From Pseudomonadota bacterium (lineage in GTDB: Bacteria > Pseudomonadota > Gammaproteobacteria > Burkholderiales > Burkholderiaceae_C), in NCBI GenBank assembly GCA_018241265.1, contig JAFEEF010000055.1, positions 1 to 64,000 of the forward strand: 64,000 nt of DNA, given 5' to 3'. The position numbers and the translations under genes were made by a program. This document shows positions 23,083 to 31,516 of the stretch, piece after piece. Below the pieces are notes generated by a model, which saw nothing but the letters and a program-made list of their open reading frames with translations, was not told the DNA's origin and did no database searches. Every line of letters begins with the position of its first letter. The stretch's first letter is position 1.

Positions 23083-23958
23083 ATGATCGCCGCGCAGATC
23101 CTGATCGACGGCTTCGCGATCAGCGCGCTCTATGCGCTGGGCGCGACCGGCTTCACGCTGATCTTCGGCGTGTCGGGCGTGCTGAACCTGTCGCACGGCG
23201 CGCTGCTGGTGCTGTCGGCCGTGATCGCCTGGGCCTGCACCGCCAACCTCGGCGTCGGCAACCTCGTCGGTGCGCTGATCGGCGTCGCGACCTGCCTCGT
23301 CGTGTCGCTCGCCACCTATGTCGCGATCGTGCGGCCGGTGCAGCGCAGCAAGGCCGTGCCCAACGAGGAGCGCGAGATCTTCGTGCTGACCGGCACCTTG
23401 CTGTGGGGCATCCTGATCCAGGAACTGGTGTCCTACTTCTTCACGTCCAACGCGAAGATGGTGCCGCCGCTGATCGACGGCGTGATGCTCGTCGCGGGGG
23501 TGCGGTTGCCGGTCAACGAGATCCTCACCGCGGTGCTGTGCTGGGGCGCGATCGGCCTGCTGTGGCTGCTCGTCAACCGCACGACCCTGGGCAAGGTCGT
23601 GCTGGCGGCGTCGATGAACACGCGCGGCGTGACCCTGCTCGGCTTCGAACTGTCGCGCGTCTACCTCGCGGTGTGGGCGATCTATGGGCTGCTGGCCGGC
23701 ATCGCAGGTGCCTTGCTCGGCATGTTCCTCGGCGTCAGCTCCTACAGCGTCGGGCCGCTGATGGCGAGCGCGTTCACGATCGTCGTGCTCGGCGGGCTCG
23801 GCAGCATCTCGGGCTCGCTGATCGCGGCCTATGTCGTCGGCTATCTCGAGACGGCGACGGCCTACCTGGTATCGCCGGCCTATCGCACGCTGCCGGTGCT
23901 GGCGCTGCTCGTGATCGTGATGTACGTGCGGCCGCAAGGCATCCTCGGGCGCCGGTGA
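23083..23958 (+). CDS. Branched-chain amino acid-type ABC permease (LivH)
   Basis: A 291-aa inner-membrane permease with about eight helices and the family sequence YALGATGFTLIFGVSGVLNL near the N-terminus and VVLGGLGSISGSLIAAYVVG near the C-terminus, which contacts the ATPase. It forms the translocation pore with the LivM-type protein. Its stop codon overlaps the ATG of livM (TGATG). Confidence 0.92.
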   Translation: MIAAQILIDGFAISALYALGATGFTLIFGVSGVLNLSHGALLVLSAVIAWACTANLGVGNLVGALIGVATCLVVSLATYVAIVRPVQRSKAVPNEEREIFVLTGTLLWGILIQELVSYFFTSNAKMVPPLIDGVMLVAGVRLPVNEILTAVLCWGAIGLLWLLVNRTTLGKVVLAASMNTRGVTLLGFELSRVYLAVWAIYGLLAGIAGALLGMFLGVSSYSVGPLMASAFTIVVLGGLGSISGSLIAAYVVGYLETATAYLVSPAYRTLPVLALLVIVMYVRPQGILGRR

Positions 23959-24884
23959 TGGGCAAGCTGGTCCGATCGCGGCTGTTCTGGATCGCCGCCG
24001 TCTTCCTCGTCGTCGCGAGCCTGCTGCCGCTGGGCGCCGGCCTCTACGTGCTGGGCCTCCTGACGATCGCCTATTACTTCGGCGTGTTCTCGATGGCCTG
24101 GGACCTGCTGTTCGGCTATGCCGGCGAGGTCAACTTCGGCCCGACGTTCCTGATCGGCCTCGGCGCCTACACCGCCGGCATCCTCGACAGCCGCTGGCAC
24201 CTGCCGGTCGGCTGGTGCGTCGTCGCCGGCACCTGCGCCGCGGTGCTCGGCGGCGTCGCGCTCGCCTTGCCGGCGCTGCGCCTGCGCGGTCCGTACTTCG
24301 GCCTGACGACCCTGGTCGCGGTGCTCTTGATGCAGAGCCTGATCGTCGTCTTCGCGGATCTCACCGGCGGCGAGATCGGCCTCACGGTGCCCGACGTGAT
24401 CGCGGTCGATCCGCGCGTCAACTACTACATCGCGCTCGGCTTCATGACGATCACCGGCATCGTGCTGTGGGCGCTGGTGCGCTCGCCGATCGGGCTGATC
24501 CTCGAGGCGATCGGCCAGGATCCGGTCGATGCTGCCGCGCTCGGCTTCAACGTCGCCAAGCACAAGGTCGCGGCGTTCTGCGTCAGCGCCTTGTTCTCCG
24601 GGCTCGGCGGCGCGCTGCTCGTGTTCTACATGGGCACGGCGTCGGTGGGCTCGCTGATCGACGTGTCGGTCGGCGTGCAGATCATCATCGGCGCGGTGCT
24701 CGGCGGCCGGCGCACGATCCTCGGCTCGGTGTTCGGCGCGATCTTCCTGATCGCGGCCGGCGAGGCGCTCCGGCCGCTCGGCACCTTGAGCACCTTCGTC
24801 GTGTCGCTGATCGCGCTGGTCGTCATCATGGTCGCGCCGAGCGGGCTGCTCGGCGTGCTGCTGCGCAAGGGCGAGCGGGCGTGA
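23958..24884 (+). CDS. Branched-chain amino acid-type ABC permease (LivM)
   Basis: A 308-aa membrane protein with about nine helices and LivM signatures (AWDLLFGYAGEVNFGPTFLI; RLRGPYFGLTTLVAVLLM; GAVLGGRRTILGSVFGAIFL). It pairs with the LivH protein. The start overlaps the livH stop and the stop overlaps the next start (GTGA), so the whole transporter is translationally coupled. Confidence 0.92.
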   Translation: MGKLVRSRLFWIAAVFLVVASLLPLGAGLYVLGLLTIAYYFGVFSMAWDLLFGYAGEVNFGPTFLIGLGAYTAGILDSRWHLPVGWCVVAGTCAAVLGGVALALPALRLRGPYFGLTTLVAVLLMQSLIVVFADLTGGEIGLTVPDVIAVDPRVNYYIALGFMTITGIVLWALVRSPIGLILEAIGQDPVDAAALGFNVAKHKVAAFCVSALFSGLGGALLVFYMGTASVGSLIDVSVGVQIIIGAVLGGRRTILGSVFGAIFLIAAGEALRPLGTLSTFVVSLIALVVIMVAPSGLLGVLLRKGERA

Positions 24885-26344
24885 GCGCGCCGAGACTGCA
24901 GGTGCGCGGGCTGGTGCGCCGCTTCGGCGGGCTGGTCGCCGTCAACAACGTCTCGTTCGACATCCGCCCCGGCGAGATCCTCGGGCTGATCGGGCCCAAC
25001 GGCTCCGGCAAGTCGACCGTGATGAAGCTCGTGATGGGCATCGTGCGGCCGCACGCCGGCACGGTGGCGGTCGACGGCGTCGAGATGCAGGGCTGGCCCA
25101 GCCACCGGATCGCGCGTGCCGGCGTCGGTCTCGTGTTCCAGCATTCGCGGCCGCTGCCGCGCCAGACCGTGCTCGAGCACATCAAGCTCGCGCTGCTGCC
25201 CGACCGGCTGCTGCACCTGATCGCCGATCCGTCGGTCGACAGCAAGGCACGGGCGATCGCCGAGCGTGTCGGCCTCGGGCCGGTGCTCGACCGCCGGCCC
25301 GGCACCCTGGCGTTCGCCGACCTGCGCCGCATGGAGGTCGCCAAGGCGGTCGCGCGCGATCCGGGCGTCGTGCTGGTCGACGAGCCGTTCGCCGGCCTGA
25401 CGTCGGGCGAGGTGGCCGACTTCTCGCGCCTGATCGACGACTTCCGGCGCGAAGGCCGCGCGGTGCTGCTGGTCGACCACAACGTCAAGAGCGTCGCCGC
25501 GCTGGTCGATCGCGTCTATGCGATGTACCTCGGCGAGCGTCTCGCCGAAGGCACTGCCGACGAGGTGATGCGCGACGAGCAGGTGCGCCGCGTCTACCTC
25601 GGCGGCAGCCTCGAAGCCGCGGCGCGCGCACCGGTCGAAGCGACCGCGGCGCCGCTGCTGCGCGTCGACGGCGTCGGCGTGCACTACGGCAAGGCGCAGG
25701 CGCTGCAGAACGTCTCGCTCGAGATCCGCGAGCGCGAGTTCGTGTCGGTCGTCGGCTTGAACGGGGCCGGCAAGACGACGCTCTTCAATGCGATCTCGGG
25801 CCTGGTTCCTTACAGCGGCACGATCACCTACGACGGCGAGCCGCTCGCGGGCCGCAGCGCCGCGGCGATCGTGCGCCACGGCATCGTGCAATGCCCCGAG
25901 ACGCGCGAGCTGTTCGGCGACCTGACGGTGGCCGAGAACCTCGAGATCGCCGGGCTGCATCTGGCCAAGGCCGACCGGCAGGCGCAGTTCGACTGGCTGT
26001 TCGACCTGTTCCCGATCCTGCAGTCGCGGCGCGGCCAGAACGCCGGCACCTTGAGCGGCGGCGAGCAGCAGATGCTCGCGATCGCGCGCTGCCTGATGAC
26101 GCGGCCGCGCCTCTTGCTGCTCGACGAGCCGACGCTCGGGCTCGCGCCGGTGATCCTCGAACTGCTGTCGCGCGCGCTCGAACGGCTGCGCCAGACCACC
26201 CAGCTCACCGTGCTGCTCGCCGAGCAGAACGTCACGTTCGCGTTGCCGCATGCCGATCGGGTCTACGTGCTCGAGCATGCGCGCATCGTGTGGCAGGGCG
26301 ACCCGGCGCGCTTCGCCGACGAAGCCGGCAAGGACTATCTCTGA
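24881..26344 (+). CDS. LivG-LivF fusion: two ABC ATPase domains in one protein
   Basis: A 487-aa protein carrying both ATPase domains that are usually separate (LivG ~255 aa, LivF ~235 aa). Domain 1: Walker A GPNGSGKST (38-46), Walker B VVLVDEPF, H-loop DHN. Domain 2 (~258-487): Walker A GLNGAGKTT (292-300), signature LSGGEQQ (391-397), Walker B LLLLDEPT. The signature of domain 1 is degenerate (LAFADLRRMEVA, 143-154) where LivG normally has an LSxGxQ-like sequence. The linker is ~242-258. One ATP site of the dimer may therefore be weak. GTG start overlaps livM. Confidence 0.9.
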   Translation: MSAPRLQVRGLVRRFGGLVAVNNVSFDIRPGEILGLIGPNGSGKSTVMKLVMGIVRPHAGTVAVDGVEMQGWPSHRIARAGVGLVFQHSRPLPRQTVLEHIKLALLPDRLLHLIADPSVDSKARAIAERVGLGPVLDRRPGTLAFADLRRMEVAKAVARDPGVVLVDEPFAGLTSGEVADFSRLIDDFRREGRAVLLVDHNVKSVAALVDRVYAMYLGERLAEGTADEVMRDEQVRRVYLGGSLEAAARAPVEATAAPLLRVDGVGVHYGKAQALQNVSLEIREREFVSVVGLNGAGKTTLFNAISGLVPYSGTITYDGEPLAGRSAAAIVRHGIVQCPETRELFGDLTVAENLEIAGLHLAKADRQAQFDWLFDLFPILQSRRGQNAGTLSGGEQQMLAIARCLMTRPRLLLLDEPTLGLAPVILELLSRALERLRQTTQLTVLLAEQNVTFALPHADRVYVLEHARIVWQGDPARFADEAGKDYL

Positions 26345-27126
26345 TGACGATGGATGCCGATCCGATCGCCATACGCCTGATGCGCGAGCATGCCGACGGC
26401 ACGCGCTTCACGCCCTTCGCTGCTGCCTCCGGCATCGCGACGCTGGACGATGCCTATCGCGTGCAGCGCGCCTACGTCCACCTTCAGCGCGAAGCACGCT
26501 CGGCCGCATCCGCCGGCTACAAGATCGGCCTGACGTCGCCGGCGATGCAGGCGATGTGCGGCATCTCGACGCCGGTTGCCGGCGTCGTGCTGGCCGATCG
26601 CGTGCAGGCATCGGGCGTCGTGCTCGACCGGTCGCACTACGGGCGCCTGTGCATCGAGTTCGAGATCGCGGTGCGGCTCGGGCGTGACCTGCGCGGCGAT
26701 GTCGGCATCGCCGACGTCGAAGCCGCGCTCGCCGGCGTCGCACCGGCGATCGAGGTCGTCGACGATCGCCACTGCGACTACAAGACGCTCGACGTGCTGT
26801 CGCTCGTCGCCGACAACGCCTGGAATGCCGGCATCGTGCTCGGCGCGTGGCGCGCGTCGTGGCCCGATCTCGCGCGGGTGACGGGCGCGGTGCATGTCGA
26901 CGGCGCGGCCGAGCCGCTCGCGACCGGCCGCGGCGCCGACGTGCTCGGGCATCCGTATGCGCCGGTCGCGTGGCTTGCAGGGCATCTCGCGCAGCGCGGC
27001 GAGTGCCTGCGTACCGGCGACATCGTGACGACCGGCAGCATGATCACGACGCGCTTCCCCGAAGCGCCGGGCGACTGGCGCTACGACGTCGAGGGGCTGG
27101 GCAGCGTGGCATTGCGCGTCACCTGA
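26344..27126 (+). CDS. 2-keto-4-pentenoate hydratase / FAH-family protein (MhpD-like)
   Basis: A 260-aa protein of the hydratase/decarboxylase branch of the fumarylacetoacetase superfamily. Typical features are GYKIGLTSPAMQAMCGI, the metal-binding E-x-E pattern in CIEFEIAVRLGRDL, and APAIEVVDDR. Such enzymes hydrate 2-hydroxypenta-2,4-dienoate or decarboxylate oxalocrotonate after meta-cleavage of aromatic rings. Its ATG overlaps the ABC gene's stop (TGATG). This coupling suggests the transporter imports a related substrate. Confidence 0.85.
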   Translation: MTMDADPIAIRLMREHADGTRFTPFAAASGIATLDDAYRVQRAYVHLQREARSAASAGYKIGLTSPAMQAMCGISTPVAGVVLADRVQASGVVLDRSHYGRLCIEFEIAVRLGRDLRGDVGIADVEAALAGVAPAIEVVDDRHCDYKTLDVLSLVADNAWNAGIVLGAWRASWPDLARVTGAVHVDGAAEPLATGRGADVLGHPYAPVAWLAGHLAQRGECLRTGDIVTTGSMITTRFPEAPGDWRYDVEGLGSVALRVT

Positions 27127-27130
27127 GGCG

Positions 27131-27868
27131 ATGCGGCTCACCTTCATCGGCAGCGGCGACGCGTTCGGCAGCGGCGGCCGCTACAACACCTGCTTCCATG
27201 TCGAAGGCGACAGCGTCGACTTCCTGATCGACTGCGGCGCCTCGTCGCTCGTCGCGCTGAAGGCGCGCCGGGTGGCGCTGAACCGCATCCAGGCGATCTT
27301 CGTCACGCACTTCCACGCCGACCACTTCGGCGGCCTGCCGTTCTTCATGCTCGACGCGCAGTTCTTCTCGAAGCGCACCGAGCCGCTGGCGATCGTCGGT
27401 CCGCGCGGGCTCGCGAGCTGGTACGAGCGGACCATGGAACTGTCGTTCCCGGGCTCGTCGTCGACGCAGCCGAAGTTCGCGCTGTCGCTCGTCGAACTCG
27501 ATGCCGGCGCACCGGCCACGATCGCCGGCGTGCGCGTCACGCCGTACCAGGCGCATCACGGCAACCCCGGCGGTCCGTTCTTCAGCTATCGCCTCGAAGC
27601 CAAGGGCCGCACGATCGCCTACACCGGCGACACGGAATGGACCGAGGCGCTGGTGCCGGCCGCCCGGGACGCCGACCTCTTCATCGCCGAGGCCTACTTC
27701 CACGACAAGCCGATCAAGCTGCACCTCGACCTCGCGACGCTGGCGCGCCACCTGCCGCGCATCGCGCCCAGGCGCCTCGTGCTGACGCACATGAGCGACG
27801 ACATGCTCGGGCGCTTGCCGCTGGCGGGCTACGAGGCGGCATACGACGGCATGGTCGTCGAGCTCTGA
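27131..27868 (+). CDS. MBL-fold metallo-hydrolase (RNase Z-like subgroup)
   Basis: A 245-aa metallo-beta-lactamase fold protein. The metal motif is THFHADHFGG (HxHxDH), later metal ligands are AHHG (~152) and the D of YTGDTEW (~166), and the final H is in LTHMSDDM. The start LTFIGSGDAFGSGGR is like RNase Z and its relatives. It is the last gene of the ABC/hydratase operon, 4 nt after the hydratase. A catabolic lactonase or thioesterase-like role fits the context better than tRNA processing, but this is inference. Confidence 0.85.
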   Translation: MRLTFIGSGDAFGSGGRYNTCFHVEGDSVDFLIDCGASSLVALKARRVALNRIQAIFVTHFHADHFGGLPFFMLDAQFFSKRTEPLAIVGPRGLASWYERTMELSFPGSSSTQPKFALSLVELDAGAPATIAGVRVTPYQAHHGNPGGPFFSYRLEAKGRTIAYTGDTEWTEALVPAARDADLFIAEAYFHDKPIKLHLDLATLARHLPRIAPRRLVLTHMSDDMLGRLPLAGYEAAYDGMVVEL

Positions 27869-27897
27869 TCGACGCCGCACGAAGGCGATCGCCCTCG

Positions 27898-29529
27898 CTA
27901 CAGCTCCTTCTCCGGAATGAACGGCGTCAGCAGACGCAGCTTGAAGCGCAGCCACGCCGACGTTTCCGGCGGCACGCGGTGCAGGGTCTGCCGGCCGTCG
28001 TCGTCGGTCTCGACCCATTCGAGGCCGCTGCCATCGGCAGCTTTGCGCACCGTGTAGGCGCTGCCGGCGTCGAGCAGGCCGGTGACGAACTGCCGCACCA
28101 TGCTCGGACTGTCGATGATGATGCCCATCTCGGTGTTGAGCTGGGCCGATCGCTGATCGAGGTTCATCGAGCCGACGAAAATCTGGTCGTCGTCCCGAAT
28201 GGCGACCTTGGCATGCAAGGCGCCGGTCTGCTTGGGTCCGAGGATGCCCAACCGGCGCCGCTTGACGCTCAACGAAGGACTGAGCTCGTGCACCCGCACG
28301 CCGGCATCGAGCATGGCCGGCAAGTGGTTCGTGTAGCCCACGTAGACCCAGGGCTCGTCGGTGGAAGCCAGCGAATTGGTGTAGACATCGACTTGTACGC
28401 CGTGCTCGTGCGCATCGCGCAGCAGCTGGACCGCCGCATCGCTGGGAACGAAGTAAGGCGACACCATGCGTATGTTCCGCCTGGCCGTGATGAGCCAGCG
28501 CACCACGCCTTCGGTCACCGTGCCGTGCAGATTGCCTTCGCGCTCGTTCTTGCCCCGGGTCTTGGTGACGGGGTCGAACAGGACTCTGGCGTTCGCGGGC
28601 TCCAGCGCGCTCATGCGACCAGCCCTCAACTCGAACGGCACATCGAGCATGAAGAAGAAGAACGGCGCCACGGCTTCCCCGGGATTGGCCGGCGAGCCGC
28701 CGTTGGGATCGGCAGCCTTCGGCGGCGTGGCTGCGGCGGACTTCCGCTCGAACAAGTCTTGCGCCTGCGCCGGGTCGAGGTTGCTGCTCGCGATGGCCTG
28801 TATGGGATAGACGACGTCGCTGTTCCAGTAGTAGTCGAACGCCTGGGACAAGTCGCGCACCACCGGCCCGGCGGCAATGACGTCCATGTCGACGAAGTTG
28901 CTGCCGCTGGCATTGTCCACGTACTCGTCGGCCATGTTGCGTCCGCCGGCGACCGCGGCGGCGTTGTCGGCCACGAACAGCTTGTTGTGCATGCGCCGGT
29001 CGATGCGGCCGATGTCGAACAGCGATGCCAGGAAGCGCCCGCTGGAACTGTTGCGCGAGCCCGGGAACGGGTTGAACAGGCGCAGCTCGATGTTCGGACA
29101 ACTGGCCAGCGCGAGCAGCATGTCGTCTTCGCCCGCCGTGTACAGGTCGTCCATCAGCAGGCGCACGCGCACGCCGCGCGCGGCGGCATCGCGCAGGGCG
29201 CGCATCAGGGCCAGGCCGGTGTTGTCGATGGCCAGGTGGTAGTACTGCACGTCCAGCGTCCGGGTGGCCAGGCGTGCCAGTTCGATGCGCGTTGCCAGCG
29301 AGTTCGGACCGTACGGCATCAACCTGAAGCCCGAGCGGCCGTCGGCGGGCAGCGCGCCTGCCATCATCCGGGCGAGCGGCGTCTCGGCATAGTCGGCGAT
29401 CGCGTGGGTATCCGGTCGCTGCGGTTGCGGCGGCAGGCTGCTGCAGCCTTGCAGGAGCGCGAGGATGAGCCCCAGACCGGCCCAGGCACGCCGTCTCGCC
29501 GCAAACCATGCCTTCATGCTCGGCAGCAT
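27898..29529 (-). CDS. Phospholipase D-family lipoprotein (cardiolipin synthase-like)
   Basis: A 543-aa protein with a lipoprotein signal ending LLQGC (Cys ~29) and two HKD motifs: HNKLFVAD followed by GGRNMADEY, and HAKVAIRD followed by GSMNLDQRS. Two HKD motifs make one active site in the PLD superfamily. ClsC-type proteins of this design make cardiolipin by phosphatidyl transfer at the membrane. A second PLD lipoprotein of different sequence lies at 35446-36888. Alternative start at 29517 (MKAWF), which gives a cleaner signal peptide. Confidence 0.88.
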   Translation of the reverse strand: MLPSMKAWFAARRRAWAGLGLILALLQGCSSLPPQPQRPDTHAIADYAETPLARMMAGALPADGRSGFRLMPYGPNSLATRIELARLATRTLDVQYYHLAIDNTGLALMRALRDAAARGVRVRLLMDDLYTAGEDDMLLALASCPNIELRLFNPFPGSRNSSSGRFLASLFDIGRIDRRMHNKLFVADNAAAVAGGRNMADEYVDNASGSNFVDMDVIAAGPVVRDLSQAFDYYWNSDVVYPIQAIASSNLDPAQAQDLFERKSAAATPPKAADPNGGSPANPGEAVAPFFFFMLDVPFELRAGRMSALEPANARVLFDPVTKTRGKNEREGNLHGTVTEGVVRWLITARRNIRMVSPYFVPSDAAVQLLRDAHEHGVQVDVYTNSLASTDEPWVYVGYTNHLPAMLDAGVRVHELSPSLSVKRRRLGILGPKQTGALHAKVAIRDDDQIFVGSMNLDQRSAQLNTEMGIIIDSPSMVRQFVTGLLDAGSAYTVRKAADGSGLEWVETDDDGRQTLHRVPPETSAWLRFKLRLLTPFIPEKEL

Positions 29530-29534
29530 AGCAA

Positions 29535-29556
29535 GCCGGGCCGCATCCGGCCCGGC
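29535..29556 (-). terminator. Terminator-like hairpin between two minus-strand genes
   Basis: Perfect 9-bp arms GCCGGGCCG/CGGCCCGGC with a 4-nt loop lie between the end of the methyltransferase gene and the start of the PLD gene, both leftward. Only a weak T tract (TTGCT) follows on the minus strand. Confidence 0.5.
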
Positions 29557-29574
29557 CTGCGCGTCAGGCGTGCC

Positions 29575-30387
29575 TCAACGCCGCGTGATCACGATCTCCA
29601 GGTATTCGCCCGGCACGACCAGCGATCCGGGGCCGGCGACGTCGAGCCCGTCGAGCAGCTCGGTCAGATCGCGCTCGAGCCGCGTGGCCTTGTCGGCCGG
29701 CAGCGCCGCGAACGCCTTGTGCACCGGGCCGTACCAGGCACGGAACACGGCGATGAAATGCGCCGCCGAGCGGTAGCGGAAGTTGAAGACGCGCGGCGTG
29801 ATCGCGATCGATGCGGCCCGATCGCCGAACAGCGCTTCCAGGTGCGCGCGCGTGCCCCACAGCGCCGGCGACTGCAGGCCGGCCGGCGGCGGCATCTGCC
29901 GGCCGATCGCCTTGAAGAGCTGGCCGACCATGCCGTCGGGCGTCCAGTTCGCGAGGCCGATGCGGCCGCCCGAGCGGCAGACGCGCGCCATCTCGGCCGC
30001 GGCCTGCGCATGGTCGGGCGCGAACATCACGCCGAAGGTCGACACGACGGCGTCGAAGCGCTCGTCGTCGAACGGCAGCGCCTCGGCATCGGCGGTCTGG
30101 AAGGCCACGTCGAGGCGCTCGGCGCGGGCACGTTCGGCGCCGCGTTCGAGCAGCGTGCCGACGTAGTCGGTCGACGTCACGTGCGCGCCGCGTCGCGCCG
30201 CGGCGAGCGTCGCGTTGCCGTTGCCGGCGGCGACATCGAGCACCCGCTCGTCCCATCGCAGGTCGCAGGCTTCGGCGAGCTGTTCGCCGACGATCTGCAA
30301 GGTCGTGCCGATCACGGCGTAGTCGCCGCTCGCCCAGACGGTCTGCTGGCGGCTCTTCAGGGCGGCGAGGTCGATGGGTGCGTTCAT
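29575..30387 (-). CDS. Class I SAM-dependent methyltransferase
   Basis: A 270-aa protein with a Rossmann-type SAM-binding motif (VLDVAAGNGNATLAAA, ~50-65), the acidic post-motif STDYVG, TADAEALPFDDERFD and a C-terminal helical cap. It matches the UbiE/COQ5-type family of small-molecule methylases. It is divergent from the AraC-type regulator at 30541, with 153 bp between them, the typical layout of a regulator and its target. The substrate is unknown. Confidence 0.85.
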   Translation of the reverse strand: MNAPIDLAALKSRQQTVWASGDYAVIGTTLQIVGEQLAEACDLRWDERVLDVAAGNGNATLAAARRGAHVTSTDYVGTLLERGAERARAERLDVAFQTADAEALPFDDERFDAVVSTFGVMFAPDHAQAAAEMARVCRSGGRIGLANWTPDGMVGQLFKAIGRQMPPPAGLQSPALWGTRAHLEALFGDRAASIAITPRVFNFRYRSAAHFIAVFRAWYGPVHKAFAALPADKATRLERDLTELLDGLDVAGPGSLVVPGEYLEIVITRR

Positions 30388-30540
30388 GTCGAGGTCCTCG
30401 GAATATCCGTGTGGAGAAGGGCCGCATGATCGGCGCCGGGGTGCGGGACGTCCTGTCCGTGCGTCGCCGTCTCCTGCCCGATCGTCCGGGCCGAAACTTC
30501 TAGGGGGAAGTGGCGGGGTCCAGGCGCACCACAATCGGTG

Positions 30541-31512
30541 ATGGATGCGCTGTCCGAAACCCTGCGTGTCGTGCGTCTCGTCGGCGCGATCTTTCTGCAG
30601 GGCCGCTTCACGGCGCCGTGGTGCTACCAGTCGCCGCCGGCCGACAGCGCGGCGCCGCTGCTGGAGCCGGGCGCCGAGCGCTTCGTCGTGTTCCATCTGA
30701 TCACCGAAGGCGACTGCTGCCTCGAGCTCGACGGCATGACGCCGATGCGGCTGTCCGCCGGCGACGTCATCATCTTTCCGCAGGGCCATGCGCACCGGAT
30801 GGCGTCCGAGCCGGGGCTGGAGCCCGCCACCGGCGTCAGGCTGGACGCGGTGCTGGCGCGCCGGCCGCGCCTCGTCGCCTATGGCGGCGGCGGCGCCATG
30901 ACGCGCCTGGTGTGCGGCTATCTGGCGTGCGACGCGCGTCTCGCGCGCATGCTGCTGGCGGGGTTGCCGCCGGTGGTGCGCGTCAACGTGCGCGGCTCGA
31001 GCGGCGGCGCGTGGCTCGAATCCTCGGTGCGCTATGCGCTGGCCGAAGCGCGATCTCCGCGGCCGGGCGGCGAGGGCGTGCTGTCGAAGCTGGCCGAAGT
31101 GCTGTTCATCGAGGTGTTGCGGCTCTACATGCTGGAGCAGAGCGCGGGTCGCACCGGCTGGCTGGCCGGTGTCGGCGATCGGATCGTCGGCGGCGCGCTG
31201 GCGGCGCTGCACCGGCAGCCGGCGCAGGCCTGGACCCTCGAAGACCTCGCGCGCGTCGCAGGCACGTCGCGCTCGGTGCTGGCCGAGCGCTTCCAGCAGC
31301 TCGTCGGCACCTCGCCGATGCAGTACCTGACCCAATGGCGCATGCTGCTGGCGGCCAACCTGCTCCGACGCAGCAACGCGACCCTGGCGCGCATCGCCGA
31401 GGACATCGGCTACCAGAGCGACACCGCGTTCAGCCGCGCGTTCCGGCGCGAATACGGCGTGCCGCCGGCGGCATGGCGGCGCCATCAGGCGGCCGGCGCC
31501 GACGCCCGTTAG
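30541..31512 (+). CDS. AraC-family regulator with cupin sensor
   Basis: A 323-aa regulator. The N-terminal half is a cupin ligand-binding domain (FHLITEGDCCLELDGM; GDVIIFPQGHAHRM). The C-terminal ~100 residues carry two HTH motifs (TLEDLARVAGTSRSVLAERF and LARIAEDIGYQSDTAFSRAF) followed by the PPAAWRR end typical of AraC proteins. It probably controls the divergent methyltransferase gene. GTG at 30538, one codon upstream, is an alternative start. Confidence 0.88.
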   Translation: MDALSETLRVVRLVGAIFLQGRFTAPWCYQSPPADSAAPLLEPGAERFVVFHLITEGDCCLELDGMTPMRLSAGDVIIFPQGHAHRMASEPGLEPATGVRLDAVLARRPRLVAYGGGGAMTRLVCGYLACDARLARMLLAGLPPVVRVNVRGSSGGAWLESSVRYALAEARSPRPGGEGVLSKLAEVLFIEVLRLYMLEQSAGRTGWLAGVGDRIVGGALAALHRQPAQAWTLEDLARVAGTSRSVLAERFQQLVGTSPMQYLTQWRMLLAANLLRRSNATLARIAEDIGYQSDTAFSRAFRREYGVPPAAWRRHQAAGADAR

Positions 31513-31516
31513 CCGG

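Noticed and set aside
27880-27900. Palindrome GGCGATCGCC between convergent genes as a terminator
   Set aside because: It has no loop and no T tract, and such GATCGC-rich palindromes are common in the high-GC background.
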